64,000 nucleotides of DNA from an uncultured Opitutia bacterium (GCA_903902745.1 CAIUWA010000048.1:1-64000); one strand, 5' to 3'. Shown: positions 10,068 to 19,217, counted from the stretch's first letter. A program made the numbers and translations. Notes: generated from the letters alone by a model not told the origin.

Positions 10068-11087
10068 TCAGAGCGACACGGGTGAGTCAAGCGCCCCGCC
10101 GCCGGTCACCTTGTCGCCTTCCCGCTGCCAGCGGTAAACAAGGGGTGCCTTGGTCCGGTCGAGTTGCTTGTACAGCGCAGGGTCGGCGCGCTTGGCGAGG
10201 GTGAGCTCGGTGAGGCCGGTGGCATCGCAATTGAGCCAGCGGGCATAGGGCTTGAAGTGCTCTGGCCGCCCAATGATTCGGGAAAGCCCCGTTTGTAGCG
10301 GCGGTCCATGACCGCCGTCCGATGTCGAGCGATCCAGTGCGAGAAAGCAGTAGGGCAGGCTGCGCAAATCGATGCCGGCGCGCTGGCCGAATTTCACCCA
10401 ATCGGGATTCGCGAAGATCTCCGAGGGTGGCGGCGCGAAGTGATGACACCAATCGCGCTCCTGGCCGGCGGCGAGGATGGGGCAGGCGTTTTGGTGCGTG
10501 CAGGGTGCGACCACGCGGAAGCGATCACGCAAGGCTTCGCGCAGGGCGCCCAGCTGGCGGCTGACCTGATGCGTGCCCGGCTCGACCCAGAGGACGGCAT
10601 CGGCCCGCGCGATGAGGGCGCGCAGTTCGGCCAGGGACTCGGGGGCAAGTTCGTTCAGCACGTGGCTGATGAGGAGCAGCCCGATGGGTTCGTCCGACCG
10701 CAGGAATCCCGGCGTGGCGTGGCTGACCGCAAGTCCGGGGAAGGCCCGGGTGGCCGCGCTGGCGGCGAAATCCGCGGCGAGCGGCGAGTGATCCCAGACG
10801 TACAGGGCTTCGAACCGCTCCGCACCGAAGAAGGAAATGACCCGCCGGGCCGCAATGCCGCTGCCGCAGCCCCAGTCGCAAACCGTGCGGGCTTCCGGCT
10901 GCCAGCCGCGCAGCCTCAGCTCGCGCAGCACCTGATCCCACTTCCAGCCGATGCGCTCCCCATAGGTCAGGTCGTAGCTCGCCAGACCAGAAACCGACTG
11001 CCAGTAGGGGCCATGGGCCGCGGAGCCGCTGAGAAATCCGTCGCGCAGCCGGTCGAGCGCGGGCCAGTCGAGTTCGGTCCAGGTCAT
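10068..11087 (-). CDS. Rsm22-like SAM-dependent methyltransferase
   Basis: The 339-residue protein has a class I methyltransferase core with motif I VCDWGCGSGIAARR (about 69-82), HVLNELAPESL in the region typical of motif IV, and a Cys-rich segment PCTHQNACPIL followed by RDWCHHF. This pattern is known from Rsm22/COG5459 proteins, which act on or help assemble the small ribosomal subunit. The cysteines probably hold an Fe-S cluster. An odd segment, STSDGGHGPPLQTGLSR, lies between conserved blocks and is encoded by a palindromic repeat (10293-10320), so the gene seems to have tolerated an in-frame insertion. Substrate is inferred from the family only. Confidence 0.72.
   Translation of the reverse strand: MTWTELDWPALDRLRDGFLSGSAAHGPYWQSVSGLASYDLTYGERIGWKWDQVLRELRLRGWQPEARTVCDWGCGSGIAARRVISFFGAERFEALYVWDHSPLAADFAASAATRAFPGLAVSHATPGFLRSDEPIGLLLISHVLNELAPESLAELRALIARADAVLWVEPGTHQVSRQLGALREALRDRFRVVAPCTHQNACPILAAGQERDWCHHFAPPPSEIFANPDWVKFGQRAGIDLRSLPYCFLALDRSTSDGGHGPPLQTGLSRIIGRPEHFKPYARWLNCDATGLTELTLAKRADPALYKQLDRTKAPLVYRWQREGDKVTGGGALDSPVSL
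10293..10320. repeat. Palindromic repeat embedded in a coding region
   Basis: GGCGGT (10300-10305) and ACCGCC (10311-10316) form a hairpin inside TTGTAGCGGCGGTCCATGAC. The same TTGTAGCGGC start is seen in the intergenic element at 33106-33197. Here the element is translated as part of the Rsm22-like protein. Confidence 0.6.
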
Positions 11088-11097
11088 GGACGCGGAC

Positions 11098-11982
11098 TCA
11101 AGGTGTGGGGAGGCTTAGCCACGGGCGGTTCTCCGTGCTGACAGCGTGCAGCGTGAGCGAAATGGGCTTGTCGGAACCGGCCGGCAGGATTTCCAGCTTC
11201 ACTTCGTCGCCGGGATCCCGGTTGAGAAAAATCCGGCCGAGTTCGCTGCCCTTGCCCACGCCCACGGTGAAATCCTGGGCTTTCCGGCCATCGATGGAGA
11301 TGATTGCATCGCCGACTTTCACCCCAGCCCGATCAGTGGCCGATCTCTCCGGTACCTCGGTGACGATAATGCGCCGCACCCGGTCGCTGCCGACGCCATG
11401 GATGGCTTCAAAGCTGAGGGGAAAGCCGGAGATCGGGATGTCTTTGACGCGGAAGGGCTCCATGGCAACGACCCCGGAGGGCAGGGCCGCAACCTTGCTC
11501 AGGAGCCGAAACGCCGAGACCAAAGGAACCGGTCCATTATTCGGCCGGGAATACAGTACGCCCCATTGGGTCAGGCCTTCGGCAAAGACAAACAGTTCGC
11601 AATCCAGCGTGCCCTTTTCGCTGGTCAGGTCGAATTGCAGTTTGCGCCCGCTGTAATCCATCTCCGTGGTGGCTTCCTCCCTGAGATTGGCGCTGCGATA
11701 GCTCGTAAAGGAATCAATGAGTCGGTGGGCGAACAAGCCCAGGGCCTCGGGCGATCCGCCGGCGCCAGCGGAACTGAGGACGATCATGCGATCCGTCGCG
11801 CCAACGTGAGTGACTACGGCCTCGAAGTTGATACCTGGCGCCACGACTTGCTGAACCGTGGCCGGCTTCCATTGCCCGTCCTGGGTATCGATGGTAAATG
11901 GCAGCGGCCGGGCATGCAGGCCGGTCGCCGCCACCCAAAGGGCGGCGCCAGCCAGCAACGGGCGGATCCAGGGCCTGTTCAT
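11098..11982 (-). CDS. Exported protein with C-terminal PDZ domain
   Basis: A 294-residue protein with an N-terminal signal peptide (MNRPWIRPLLAGAALWVAAT, cleavage near LHARP). The middle (about 30-190) has no motif I recognise. Residues about 195-290 look like a PDZ domain (ERSATDRAGVKVGDAIISID, then GSELGRIFLNRDPGDEVKLEI). No catalytic motif is visible, so it is probably a periplasmic binding or adaptor protein. The ATG at 11982 is chosen because it begins the signal peptide; the open frame extends upstream to 12129 without one. It lies between two methyltransferase genes on the same strand. Confidence 0.7.
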   Translation of the reverse strand: MNRPWIRPLLAGAALWVAATGLHARPLPFTIDTQDGQWKPATVQQVVAPGINFEAVVTHVGATDRMIVLSSAGAGGSPEALGLFAHRLIDSFTSYRSANLREEATTEMDYSGRKLQFDLTSEKGTLDCELFVFAEGLTQWGVLYSRPNNGPVPLVSAFRLLSKVAALPSGVVAMEPFRVKDIPISGFPLSFEAIHGVGSDRVRRIIVTEVPERSATDRAGVKVGDAIISIDGRKAQDFTVGVGKGSELGRIFLNRDPGDEVKLEILPAGSDKPISLTLHAVSTENRPWLSLPTP

Positions 11983-12037
11983 CAGGGAAGCGAAATAAAT
12001 GTCCCGTGACGCTTCAACCTTGTTTATCCCAGCGGGC

Positions 12038-13255
12038 CTAAAGGGAAAACTCCAGTTGGCGGGCGAGCGCCTGGGATTTGATGCCGTAGAAGCGGGCGAA
12101 GGCGCGGAGCTGCTCCGCGGTGGAATCATCCACCGTGCCGCGTGGCCGTATCTTGATGGCAGCGATCATCAGATTCTTGGCGGTGTGCTCGGTCGAGATG
12201 AACTCGAACACCTTGGTCCGGTAACCGGCCCATTCGAGGAGTTCGGCCCGCAACGCATCGGTGACGAACTCGGCCTGGCGTTCCTGGAAGATGCCGTGCC
12301 GCAGCGGCGCCGCGAGTACGGGTGGAGCAGTGAGTTGCGGGCGAAGCTCCTTCTGGCAGCAGGGGGCGACCACGATGAGCTTCGCCCCGGCGGCGATGCC
12401 GAGGGCGAGCGCATCATCGGTCGCGGTATCGCAGGCATGCAGCGCGATCAGCACATCGACGCCATCCAGCGGGGTTTCGGCGATGGTGCCGGCGGTGAAG
12501 GCGAGGCGAGGGGCGAAAGCCTGTTTGACGGCAACCTCGTTGCAAAGGGCGACGAGGTCCTGGCGCGCCTCGATTCCGCGGACGGCGGCGCGATCGCCCA
12601 GCAGCGCGCTAACGGCGAAGGTGAGGTAACCCTTGCCGGAGCCGGCGTCGATGACCTTGAGGGGACTCGTGGTCACTGAGGCTATGGCGGTCAAGGGAGG
12701 CAGAAGATCCAAGCCAGCTTCGTTGAGCAGGTGGGAAAGCAGTTCGGCAAATTTTTGGATCTGGCGGAACTTGTCGGCCATGCCTTCGCGGGGCTGGCCG
12801 CGGTCGTTGGTGACGCCGAGGGCCCGGAGCCACGGGGCGTCCGGGGGGATGAGGTAGTTTTTTCCGCTATCATGTGCGCCAACAGGCGAAGGGGACATCG
12901 TCTCCCCAGCGGGTAGTTTCTTTACCTTGAGGCGCGCGCTACCGTCGGACTGACACTCGAGCTGGGCGGTTTGTGCCGGAGTGAAAAGATGGGCGTCGAG
13001 GAAGCTGGCACCAATGAGTGCCGCAAGTTCCGTGAGCGCGGCGGCGGGCGCATGGTTCTTGGTAATGTCGCGGGTGGCATGGCGCCAGACGAAGGCAAAG
13101 TGCGGACCGCTTTTCAGGGTGACAGGGCGGACGAACAGGTTCTGGAGCGTGTCGTCGGCGCCGCGGTGCTTGCCGAGCGTGAGCTTCACGAGCGTGCCCT
13201 CGCCGATGGCGGCGCTGAGCAGGGCGAGAAAGCGGTCGCGGGCGGAGGCAGTCAT
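12038..13255 (-). CDS. METTL25-like class I methyltransferase
   Basis: A protein of about 405 residues. Its C-terminal half holds a SAM-binding motif, VIDAGSGKGYLTFAV, then ALHACDTATDDAL and VVAPCCQKEL. The paired cysteines after a hydrophobic strand and the 'GKGY' form match the Methyltransf_32 (METTL25) family. The N-terminal part (about 1-190) is family-specific and unassigned. The substrate is unknown; RNA or protein are both possible. The start at 13255 (MTASARDRF) is preferred, but an in-frame start at 13288 adding 11 residues cannot be excluded. Confidence 0.65.
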   Translation of the reverse strand: MTASARDRFLALLSAAIGEGTLVKLTLGKHRGADDTLQNLFVRPVTLKSGPHFAFVWRHATRDITKNHAPAAALTELAALIGASFLDAHLFTPAQTAQLECQSDGSARLKVKKLPAGETMSPSPVGAHDSGKNYLIPPDAPWLRALGVTNDRGQPREGMADKFRQIQKFAELLSHLLNEAGLDLLPPLTAIASVTTSPLKVIDAGSGKGYLTFAVSALLGDRAAVRGIEARQDLVALCNEVAVKQAFAPRLAFTAGTIAETPLDGVDVLIALHACDTATDDALALGIAAGAKLIVVAPCCQKELRPQLTAPPVLAAPLRHGIFQERQAEFVTDALRAELLEWAGYRTKVFEFISTEHTAKNLMIAAIKIRPRGTVDDSTAEQLRAFARFYGIKSQALARQLEFSL

Positions 13256-13535
13256 CAATATTTCTGCAGAAACTTGAGGAAGGATCATCGTAGTGGCCGA
13301 TGCAAGAGCTTGGTGCGGCCTCCCAAGCCGATGCCCCCCGACGCTGCCGTCATCGCTCCGCTTCGGTGCGGCAAGTCGCGCCAGACTTCCTTTTAGAGGG
13401 GAGCAGAACTTGCGCGCCTGGCATCTCCTCGATCAGGAGGAATGCCCAAAGGGCGGGTGTGTTGGCTCGGTTTCGCGAGGTGCCCTAATTAAACCCAGGC
13501 TCGTCGCCTTGTCTGCTGCGAGCGGATGAAGTGGG

Positions 13536-14396
13536 TCATTTCACCTTCGCGAAGGCGTCGGCGGCCTGCTTGTTGCCGGCGTCGAGCTGGAGGGCAGTTT
13601 CGTAGGCGGCGCGAGCGTCCGGGACATGGCCAAGTTTTTCCTGGATGACCCCGATGCGCTGCCAGACATGGGTTGGCTGCGGCGAAGAGGGGCCGGGCGG
13701 GGAAAGCGTCAGGCATTTTTGCAGGCAGGCGAGACCGCGCTCCAGATTCTGCCCGGCAATCGAGGCGGTGCGGCCGTATTGATAGAGCGCCACGTAGCTG
13801 TCGGGTTTTTGGGCGAGCACCACGTCACAGATCCTGAAGGCGGCGGCATAGTCCTTCGCATCGGCTTTGAGGATAACACCGAGCACGGTGCCACGATCAG
13901 GATCCCGCCGGCTGATTTCGGCGAGTTGTACGGCGGCCTTGGTGCTGCTGCCCAGCGGCCAGGGCGCGCGTTCATAAAATTGCATCAGGCCCTCGCGGGC
14001 ATCGAGATTGGCGGGATCGAGCTTGATGGCCTGCTCCATCGCATCGCGGCCCTTGATGGCGGCGCCAAAGGAAGTGTTCTTGCCGGCCAGCAGCAGCGAG
14101 GTGCCGCCGAACGCGGCGAGATAGGTGGAGTTTTGGGGTTCGAGCGTGGCGGCCTTTTCCAGCCACTTGGCGGCGTCATCAAGAGCCGTGCTGTCACCAC
14201 GGAGGCGCAGGGTCTGGCCCAGATAATAGCAGGCGGCGGCGTTGCCCGGCTCGGCCAGAGTAATTTTTTCCAACGCGGCCCGGGCGGCGGGATACTGCTT
14301 CGCGTTGAACAGGGCGATGGCGGTGTCGAGCGGGGCTTCGGCCGCGGCGGTAGTGGCGGCAAGCAAAAGAAAGACAACGAGAAGGCGGCGGGCCAT
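13536..14396 (-). CDS. Exported tetratricopeptide-repeat protein
   Basis: A 286-residue protein with a signal peptide (MARRLLVVFLLLAATTAAAE) followed by TPR units, for example AIALFNAKQYPAARAALEKI (about 25-45), NAAACYYLGQTLRLRGD (about 50-70), and a C-terminal pair near 235-280. It has the look of a periplasmic scaffold that holds other proteins. No enzyme motif is seen. The start at 14396 begins the signal peptide; an upstream ATG at 14432 would bury it. It is alone on the minus strand, downstream of the MacAB genes but about 230 bases away from them. Confidence 0.72.
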   Translation of the reverse strand: MARRLLVVFLLLAATTAAAEAPLDTAIALFNAKQYPAARAALEKITLAEPGNAAACYYLGQTLRLRGDSTALDDAAKWLEKAATLEPQNSTYLAAFGGTSLLLAGKNTSFGAAIKGRDAMEQAIKLDPANLDAREGLMQFYERAPWPLGSSTKAAVQLAEISRRDPDRGTVLGVILKADAKDYAAAFRICDVVLAQKPDSYVALYQYGRTASIAGQNLERGLACLQKCLTLSPPGPSSPQPTHVWQRIGVIQEKLGHVPDARAAYETALQLDAGNKQAADAFAKVK

Positions 14397-14622
14397 GGGG
14401 TGTGAGAACACTGGCCGGGACGAATGTTTCAAGCTTCGGGCCGCGATGGCCGTGTCGCATGAGTGGGGCCAGTTTTAACCTGCTCCTCTGCATTGAGCGA
14501 TCAACCTGGCCCCGACTACGCGGCGGACGTCGGTCCCAACCAGTGTAATCTCTGGCCGAATAGGGACTGGGCTCCAATGGGCAGGTTGGAGACCGGGCCC
14601 TACGCGAAAGCCGGCCTGTCGC

Positions 14623-15948
14623 TCACTCGTAGCGGAGAGCCTCAATCGGATCGAGCATGGCCGCCTTGCGGGCGGGATAGTAGCCGAAGAATACACCGAC
14701 AGCGGCGCTGAAGCCCACGGCGATGACCATGGCGGCAGTGGAAGGCTCGACCGGCCATCCCTTGTAATTGCCCAGGGCGATGGATCCGCCGATGCCGAGG
14801 GCCACGCCCACCATGCCCCCGAGGGAGCTGAGGACGATAGCCTCGATCAAAAATTGGGTCAGCACGTCGCTGCCGTGGGCGCCGAGGGCAAGGCGGATGC
14901 CGATCTCGCGGGTGCGCTCCGTCACCGAGACGAGCATGATGTTCATGATCCCGATGCCACCGACCAGCAGAGAGACACCGGCGATGGCGCCGAGCAGGTA
15001 GGTCATCGCATCCGTCGAGGCGGTCCGGGCCGCGGTAATGTCCGCTTGGTCCGCCACCGTGAAGTCGACGGTGCCGCTGTGGCGCTGGGTCAGCAGGTCG
15101 TTCACATCGGACTTCACCTTGACGACCGAATCCTCGTCCTTCGCCTGGACATAGATCTGAGAAATATTAATGCGGCGCGAGATGCGCTTCATGTGGCTGG
15201 TGTAGGGGATGTAGATGACATCATCCTGGTCCTGGCTGGAGTTGAATCCCTTGGAGGCCATCACGCCGATGATGCGGAATGGAGTTCCGCCGCCGGTGCC
15301 ACCGCCGCCACTATTGTTGCCACCACCACCACCACCACCACCACCACCGCCGCCGCCACCCCCGCCACCCTGGCCATAGATGCGGATGCTTTGGCCGATC
15401 ACTTGGGACGCATCCTTGTCCGGGAAAAGGTTATCAACGATCGTCTTGCCGATCACGGCGACCTTGGCGGATCCCGACACCTCGGGTTCATCGAAAAACA
15501 CGCCTTCGGCCACGCGCCAGCTACGGATGGCGGGGAAATCAGGGCCAACACCATAGATGCTGGTGGACCAATTCAAACCGTTGGCCAGGATCTGGCCGCG
15601 GCCCGTGACATAGGGACTGACGGCAATCACGCTGTTATCCTCCGGCGTGGCGGAATTCTGGAAACTGGCAACGACCGCATCGGCGTCGGCCGGCGTCAGC
15701 GTGGTCGCAGCACCGGCGCCGCCACGGACGCCACCGCCCTGGCTTTGATTGCCGGGGCCAACGAGCACGAGGTTGTCACCCATGCTGGCAATTGCGGCCT
15801 GGACCTGGGCCTTCGCTCCGTTGCCGATGCTGACCATTGCGATCACCGCGGCCACGCCGATGATAATGCCGAGGGCGGTCAGGATGGAACGCATGGTATT
15901 GCGACGCAGCGCCCGCAAGGCCATCCGGAGTGTGGTGAAGAAGCGCAT
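14623..15948 (-). CDS. MacB-type ABC transporter permease
   Basis: A 441-residue permease of the FtsX/MacB class. It has one N-terminal membrane helix (about 20-42, ALGIIIGVAAVIAMV), a large periplasmic MacB core domain, then three C-terminal helices with the signature ERTREIGIRLALGA. Together with the adjacent ATPase and adaptor it forms a tripartite-style efflux or lipoprotein/peptide exporter. A run of about 17 glycines followed by further Gly-rich sequence lies in the periplasmic domain, encoded by an almost pure triplet array (15320-15369); this is abnormal for the family. Transcription order is adaptor, ATPase, permease. Confidence 0.88.
   Translation of the reverse strand: MRFFTTLRMALRALRRNTMRSILTALGIIIGVAAVIAMVSIGNGAKAQVQAAIASMGDNLVLVGPGNQSQGGGVRGGAGAATTLTPADADAVVASFQNSATPEDNSVIAVSPYVTGRGQILANGLNWSTSIYGVGPDFPAIRSWRVAEGVFFDEPEVSGSAKVAVIGKTIVDNLFPDKDASQVIGQSIRIYGQGGGGGGGGGGGGGGGGGNNSGGGGTGGGTPFRIIGVMASKGFNSSQDQDDVIYIPYTSHMKRISRRINISQIYVQAKDEDSVVKVKSDVNDLLTQRHSGTVDFTVADQADITAARTASTDAMTYLLGAIAGVSLLVGGIGIMNIMLVSVTERTREIGIRLALGAHGSDVLTQFLIEAIVLSSLGGMVGVALGIGGSIALGNYKGWPVEPSTAAMVIAVGFSAAVGVFFGYYPARKAAMLDPIEALRYE
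15320..15369. repeat. Trinucleotide (CCA/CCG) array encoding polyglycine in the permease
   Basis: Near-uninterrupted CCA units pass into CCG units (minus-strand GGT/GGC codons). Such arrays are prone to slippage in steps of three, which would change the tract length without breaking the frame. Confidence 0.8.
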
Positions 15949-15975
15949 GAAGATGGATCGAAAATCGGGAAATAC

Positions 15976-16755
15976 TCAGTGCGCGGGCGAGCCGACCGCG
16001 AGGAGCTTGGCGGCGGTTTCGGCCTCCTTGAGCTTGGCGAGCTCGACCTCGGCGATGGAGCGGTTGGGGACCGCCTCGTCGCGCACGATGACGCCATCCC
16101 GCAGGATCAGGTTGCGTTTGCAGTAATGGGCGACGTCCAGCTCGTGGGTGACCATCACGATGGTAATGCCCTGCTCGTTGAGCTTTTGGAACACGCCCAT
16201 GACCTCAATGGAAGTCTTGCTATCGAGATTGCCGGTGGGCTCGTCCGCGAGGAGCAACTGGGGTTCGTTCATCAGGGCGCGGGCGATAGCGACGCGCTGC
16301 TGCTGTCCACCGGAAAGCTGGTTGGGCATGTGATCGGCCCGGTTGGAGAGGCCGACGATGTCGAGGCAGTGCATGGCGCGCTCCCGCATTTTCTTCGCCG
16401 GCATGCGGGTCTGCCCGTAGAGGCGGGGGAGTTCGACATTTTCCAGGGCGGTGGTCCGCGCCAGGAGATTGAAACCCTGAAAGACAAAGCCGAGCTTTTG
16501 ATTGCGAATGTCGGCAAGCTCGTCTTTTTCGAGCCGCGAGACATCGACGCCATCCAGCAGGTAGCGTCCGCGGGTGGGCCGGTCGAGGCAGCCCAGCATG
16601 TTCATCAGGGTGGATTTACCGGAGCCGCTTGCGCCCATCAGGGCGAGAAATTCCTTGTGATGGATCTCCAGCGAAACCCCGCGCACGGCGTGCACCGGGA
16701 TTTCACCGGAATCGTAAATCTTGTGGAGTTCCTCGATTTTGACAACGGGAGGCAT
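15976..16755 (-). CDS. MacB-type ABC transporter ATP-binding protein
   Basis: A 259-residue ATPase with Walker A GASGSGKSTLMN (about 42-53), signature LSGGQQQRVAIARAL (about 144-158), Walker B LLLADEPTGNLDS and the H-loop VTHELDVAHY. GQTRMPAKKMRERA and the LolD/MacB-like layout fit the o228 subclass that pairs with FtsX-type permeases. The C-terminus has an extra 30-residue tail (NRSIAEVELAKLKEAETAAK). It couples ATP hydrolysis to the permease encoded 28 bases downstream, and the adaptor gene ends about 32 bases upstream of its start region, so the three form one operon. Confidence 0.9.
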   Translation of the reverse strand: MPPVVKIEELHKIYDSGEIPVHAVRGVSLEIHHKEFLALMGASGSGKSTLMNMLGCLDRPTRGRYLLDGVDVSRLEKDELADIRNQKLGFVFQGFNLLARTTALENVELPRLYGQTRMPAKKMRERAMHCLDIVGLSNRADHMPNQLSGGQQQRVAIARALMNEPQLLLADEPTGNLDSKTSIEVMGVFQKLNEQGITIVMVTHELDVAHYCKRNLILRDGVIVRDEAVPNRSIAEVELAKLKEAETAAKLLAVGSPAH

Positions 16756-16787
16756 GAATAAGGGGAGGGTACGCCGGAAACGGCCGA

Positions 16788-18260
16788 TTAGAATCCACCG
16801 CGTCCGCCACCGAAGCCGCCGCCACCGGGACCGCCAAAACCGCCGCCGCCGCGCTGCTGCTGCTGGAAGGGATTGCCGCTTTGGCCCGGCGGACCACTGA
16901 CCGCCGCCGCCGCTCCGGGCATAGTGACGTAAGTGATCAGGGTGTCGCCCTCGGCGACGCCATCGACGATCTGGGTCAGGGTACCGTCGGAAATTCCCAG
17001 GTGTACCATTACCCGCTCGGGCAATTTCTTGCCCGCGGCGTCGGTCACCAGCTTGTAAACGGGGCGGGGGACATTGCTCACGTTCAAACCGACGCCAGTG
17101 TTGGAACCAGTGCCGCCCGCGCCATTGCGGCGTCCGCCACCGCCACCGCCACCGCCACCGCCGCCGCCGCCGTTGCGACCACCGCCACCGTTACGGCCGC
17201 GCCGTCCGCCCTGGGCATTGGGATCGGTTGCCGCCGCATCGTCCTGGGCCACGGCCACCGGCGCCGGTGCGGCAACGGTCGCCGCCGGGCTGTTCGCCGC
17301 CGGGGCAAGCTTGTCCATTTTATCCTGAAGCTCGGAAGGGATCCGCACCCGGAGGGCATTGTTGGCCACCATCAGGACGTCGGTCCGTTCGGTGATGATG
17401 ATGTTTGCCGTGGCGGTCATGCCGGGCTTGAGCAGAAGATTGGAGTTATCGACATCGATGATGACCGAGAACGTGACGACGCCGCTGGTGTTTTTGGCGT
17501 AATTGCGCACTTGAGTGACCGAGCCCTGGAAGGGCCGGTTGAGGTAGGCATCCACCGAAAAACGCACAACCTGGCCTTCCTGCACGCTGCCGATGTCCGC
17601 CTCGGACACATCCGCGCTGATTTGCAGCTTGGTGAGATCGTTGATCAGGGTGTAGAGGGCCACCGCGGACTGGTTCACGTTGACGGTCGCACCCACGTCA
17701 ATCGTCCGGTTGAGGACCACGCCGTCGATGGGCGAATAGATGATGCAGCGATTGAGATCGGTCTGGGCGTTCTCCAGCGCCGCCTGCCGGCTGATCAGAT
17801 TGGACTCGGCTTGGGCGAGGGCGGCGGTGGTCGCGTCAAGGTCCGCCTGGGAGATCAGATTCTTCGTGAAGAGATCCTTGCTGCGGACCGCATCCTCGCG
17901 GGTCTTGACGGTATTCGCCTTGGTGGCCTCGAGATCCGCCTTCGCTTGGGTCAGCTTTTGCACGTAGGTGGAGGGATCGATCTTGAGGAGCCACTGGCCC
18001 TTCGTGACCTTGTCATTGAAGTCCGCATTGATCGCGATGACGTTGCCCGAGACCTGGCTGCTGATCGTGACGGAGGAGGTGGTCTGGAGGTTGCCCGTCG
18101 CGCTGATGGTCTGGACGAGGTTGCCCCGCTGCACCTTGACGGTGGAATATTCGGGCTCCTTGCTGTTTTTCTTGTCCCAGTAGTACCAGCCGGCGTAGCC
18201 GAGGGCTGCAACAACCACCAGGGTGAGAATGGGACCGACGAAGCTGCGGGATTTAGCCAT
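16788..18260 (-). CDS. MacA/HlyD-type periplasmic adaptor protein
   Basis: A 490-residue adaptor with an N-terminal anchor helix (about 6-24), a lipoyl-like half motif around residues 55-75, an alpha-hairpin of about 90-150 (LTQAKADLEATKANTVKTRE and LAQAESNLISRQAALENAQT), the second lipoyl half (IIYSPIDGVVLNRTIDVGATV) and beta-barrel domains. This is the membrane-fusion subunit for the downstream ATPase and permease. Two features are unusual: a Gly/Asn/Arg-rich insert near residues 355-395 encoded by a triplet array (17133-17172), and a C-terminal tail of Gly-Gly-Phe repeats. Both may be flexible or adhesive linkers. The ATG at 18260 is chosen to start MAKSRSFVGP. Confidence 0.85.
   Translation of the reverse strand: MAKSRSFVGPILTLVVVAALGYAGWYYWDKKNSKEPEYSTVKVQRGNLVQTISATGNLQTTSSVTISSQVSGNVIAINADFNDKVTKGQWLLKIDPSTYVQKLTQAKADLEATKANTVKTREDAVRSKDLFTKNLISQADLDATTAALAQAESNLISRQAALENAQTDLNRCIIYSPIDGVVLNRTIDVGATVNVNQSAVALYTLINDLTKLQISADVSEADIGSVQEGQVVRFSVDAYLNRPFQGSVTQVRNYAKNTSGVVTFSVIIDVDNSNLLLKPGMTATANIIITERTDVLMVANNALRVRIPSELQDKMDKLAPAANSPAATVAAPAPVAVAQDDAAATDPNAQGGRRGRNGGGGRNGGGGGGGGGGGGGRRNGAGGTGSNTGVGLNVSNVPRPVYKLVTDAAGKKLPERVMVHLGISDGTLTQIVDGVAEGDTLITYVTMPGAAAAVSGPPGQSGNPFQQQQRGGGGFGGPGGGGFGGGRGGF
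17133..17172. repeat. Trinucleotide (CCG/CCA) array encoding polyglycine in the adaptor
   Basis: A mostly CCG/CCA array on the plus strand gives glycine codons on the minus strand. It parallels the array in the permease gene of the same operon. Confidence 0.75.
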
Positions 18261-18467
18261 AAAAGGGAAAGGGGAAAATGCGGGGTTTGGCGGAGGGCGC
18301 AATCCAAACTCTCAATAACCTGCGAGTACGCCCGGAAGCGCTCCTGCCAGCCCGAAAGACGACGCCACTGTCGAAAGGTGACATAAAAGTTTGGACCGCA
18401 GGAATCGGAAAAGTCCCGCGAAGAAACCAATGACAGCGGTGTAATCCGACGGCCACGGGCCCGCCGT

Positions 18468-18977
18468 TCAGGGGAAGGATACCGGGGCAGTCGCGCCCGG
18501 CCCGGTGAGCGCCCGCTTGAGGGCCGCGCCGACATCGGGAGGCACGAAATGGGACACATCGCCGCCGAACTTCGCGACCTGCTTGACGAGGGACGAGCTG
18601 GTATAGCTGAACTGCTCGTTGGGCATCACGAAGATGGTTTCAATGGCCGGCTGCAGGTGGCGGTTCATCAGCGCCATGTTGAACTCAAACTCGAAGTCCG
18701 ACAGCGCGCGCAGGCCGCGGATGATGGCGTCCGCCTTCTGCGCCAGGGCAAAATCCACGAGCAATCCGCCAAAGGCGGTCACGGTGACATTGGGGAACGG
18801 GACGACGCTGGCGCGCACCTGCGCGAGCCTTTGTTCCGTGGTGAAAAGCGGTCCCTTGCCGGCGTTGTGCGCAATGGCGACGGTCACGCGATCAAAGAGC
18901 TTCGCCGCGCGTGCGAGCACGTCGAGGTGCCCATAGGTGATCGGATCAAAGGTGCCGGGATAGATGCAGTGGCGCAT
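18468..18977 (-). CDS. coaD: Phosphopantetheine adenylyltransferase
   Basis: A 169-residue cytoplasmic enzyme that transfers AMP from ATP to 4'-phosphopantetheine, the fourth step of coenzyme A synthesis. It shows the nucleotidyltransferase motif YPGTFDPITYGH at 5-16 (with the T/HxGH form), RGLRALSDFEFEFNMALMNR in the middle and the second motif SYTSSSLVK. The length is typical of bacterial CoaD. The ATG at 18977 gives the usual MRHCIYPGTFDP start; an upstream in-frame start at 19022 is less likely. It is divergent from pgsA across a palindrome-bearing spacer. Confidence 0.93.
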   Translation of the reverse strand: MRHCIYPGTFDPITYGHLDVLARAAKLFDRVTVAIAHNAGKGPLFTTEQRLAQVRASVVPFPNVTVTAFGGLLVDFALAQKADAIIRGLRALSDFEFEFNMALMNRHLQPAIETIFVMPNEQFSYTSSSLVKQVAKFGGDVSHFVPPDVGAALKRALTGPGATAPVSFP

Positions 18978-19072
18978 GGAGAAAAGTGGGGAAAAGTGAG
19001 CAAGACCGGGAAGCGCCGGCATGGCGAATCACTTTTTCCGGGACATGGAATGGAATGACAGCATGACGGGTC

Positions 19073-19142
19073 GTAGCCGCGGAGGTAACGAGGCTGGGTT
19101 TGCGGTGATCGGCCAAACCCAGCCTCGCTGCCTCGGCTGCTA
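19073..19142. repeat. Palindromic repeat between divergent coaD and pgsA
   Basis: The left arm begins GTAGCCGCGGAGGTAACGAG (from 19073) and continues to 19101. The right arm runs 19115-19142, starting AAACCCAGCCTCG. The arms pair over most of about 28 bases around a 13-base loop. A loosely similar right-arm sequence is near 13491. Confidence 0.7.
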
Positions 19143-19217
19143 TCTTACTTTGTCCGGCCCCATGCTCCGCTATTGCCTTCGGACCACCGGCCGGTGTTTT
19201 CTCGCAGCTCCGGTGCG

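Noticed and set aside
13491-13521. Sequence AAACCCAGGCTCGTCGCC resembling the right arm of the repeat at 19073-19142
   Set aside because: Only one arm and several differences. It could be a decayed copy but cannot be supported.
14854-16761. Plus-strand open frame of 635 codons opposite the ABC transporter genes
   Set aside because: It lies wholly opposite the MacB-type permease and ATPase, which have clear motifs. Its sequence is His/Asp-rich, as expected of a shadow frame in high-GC DNA.
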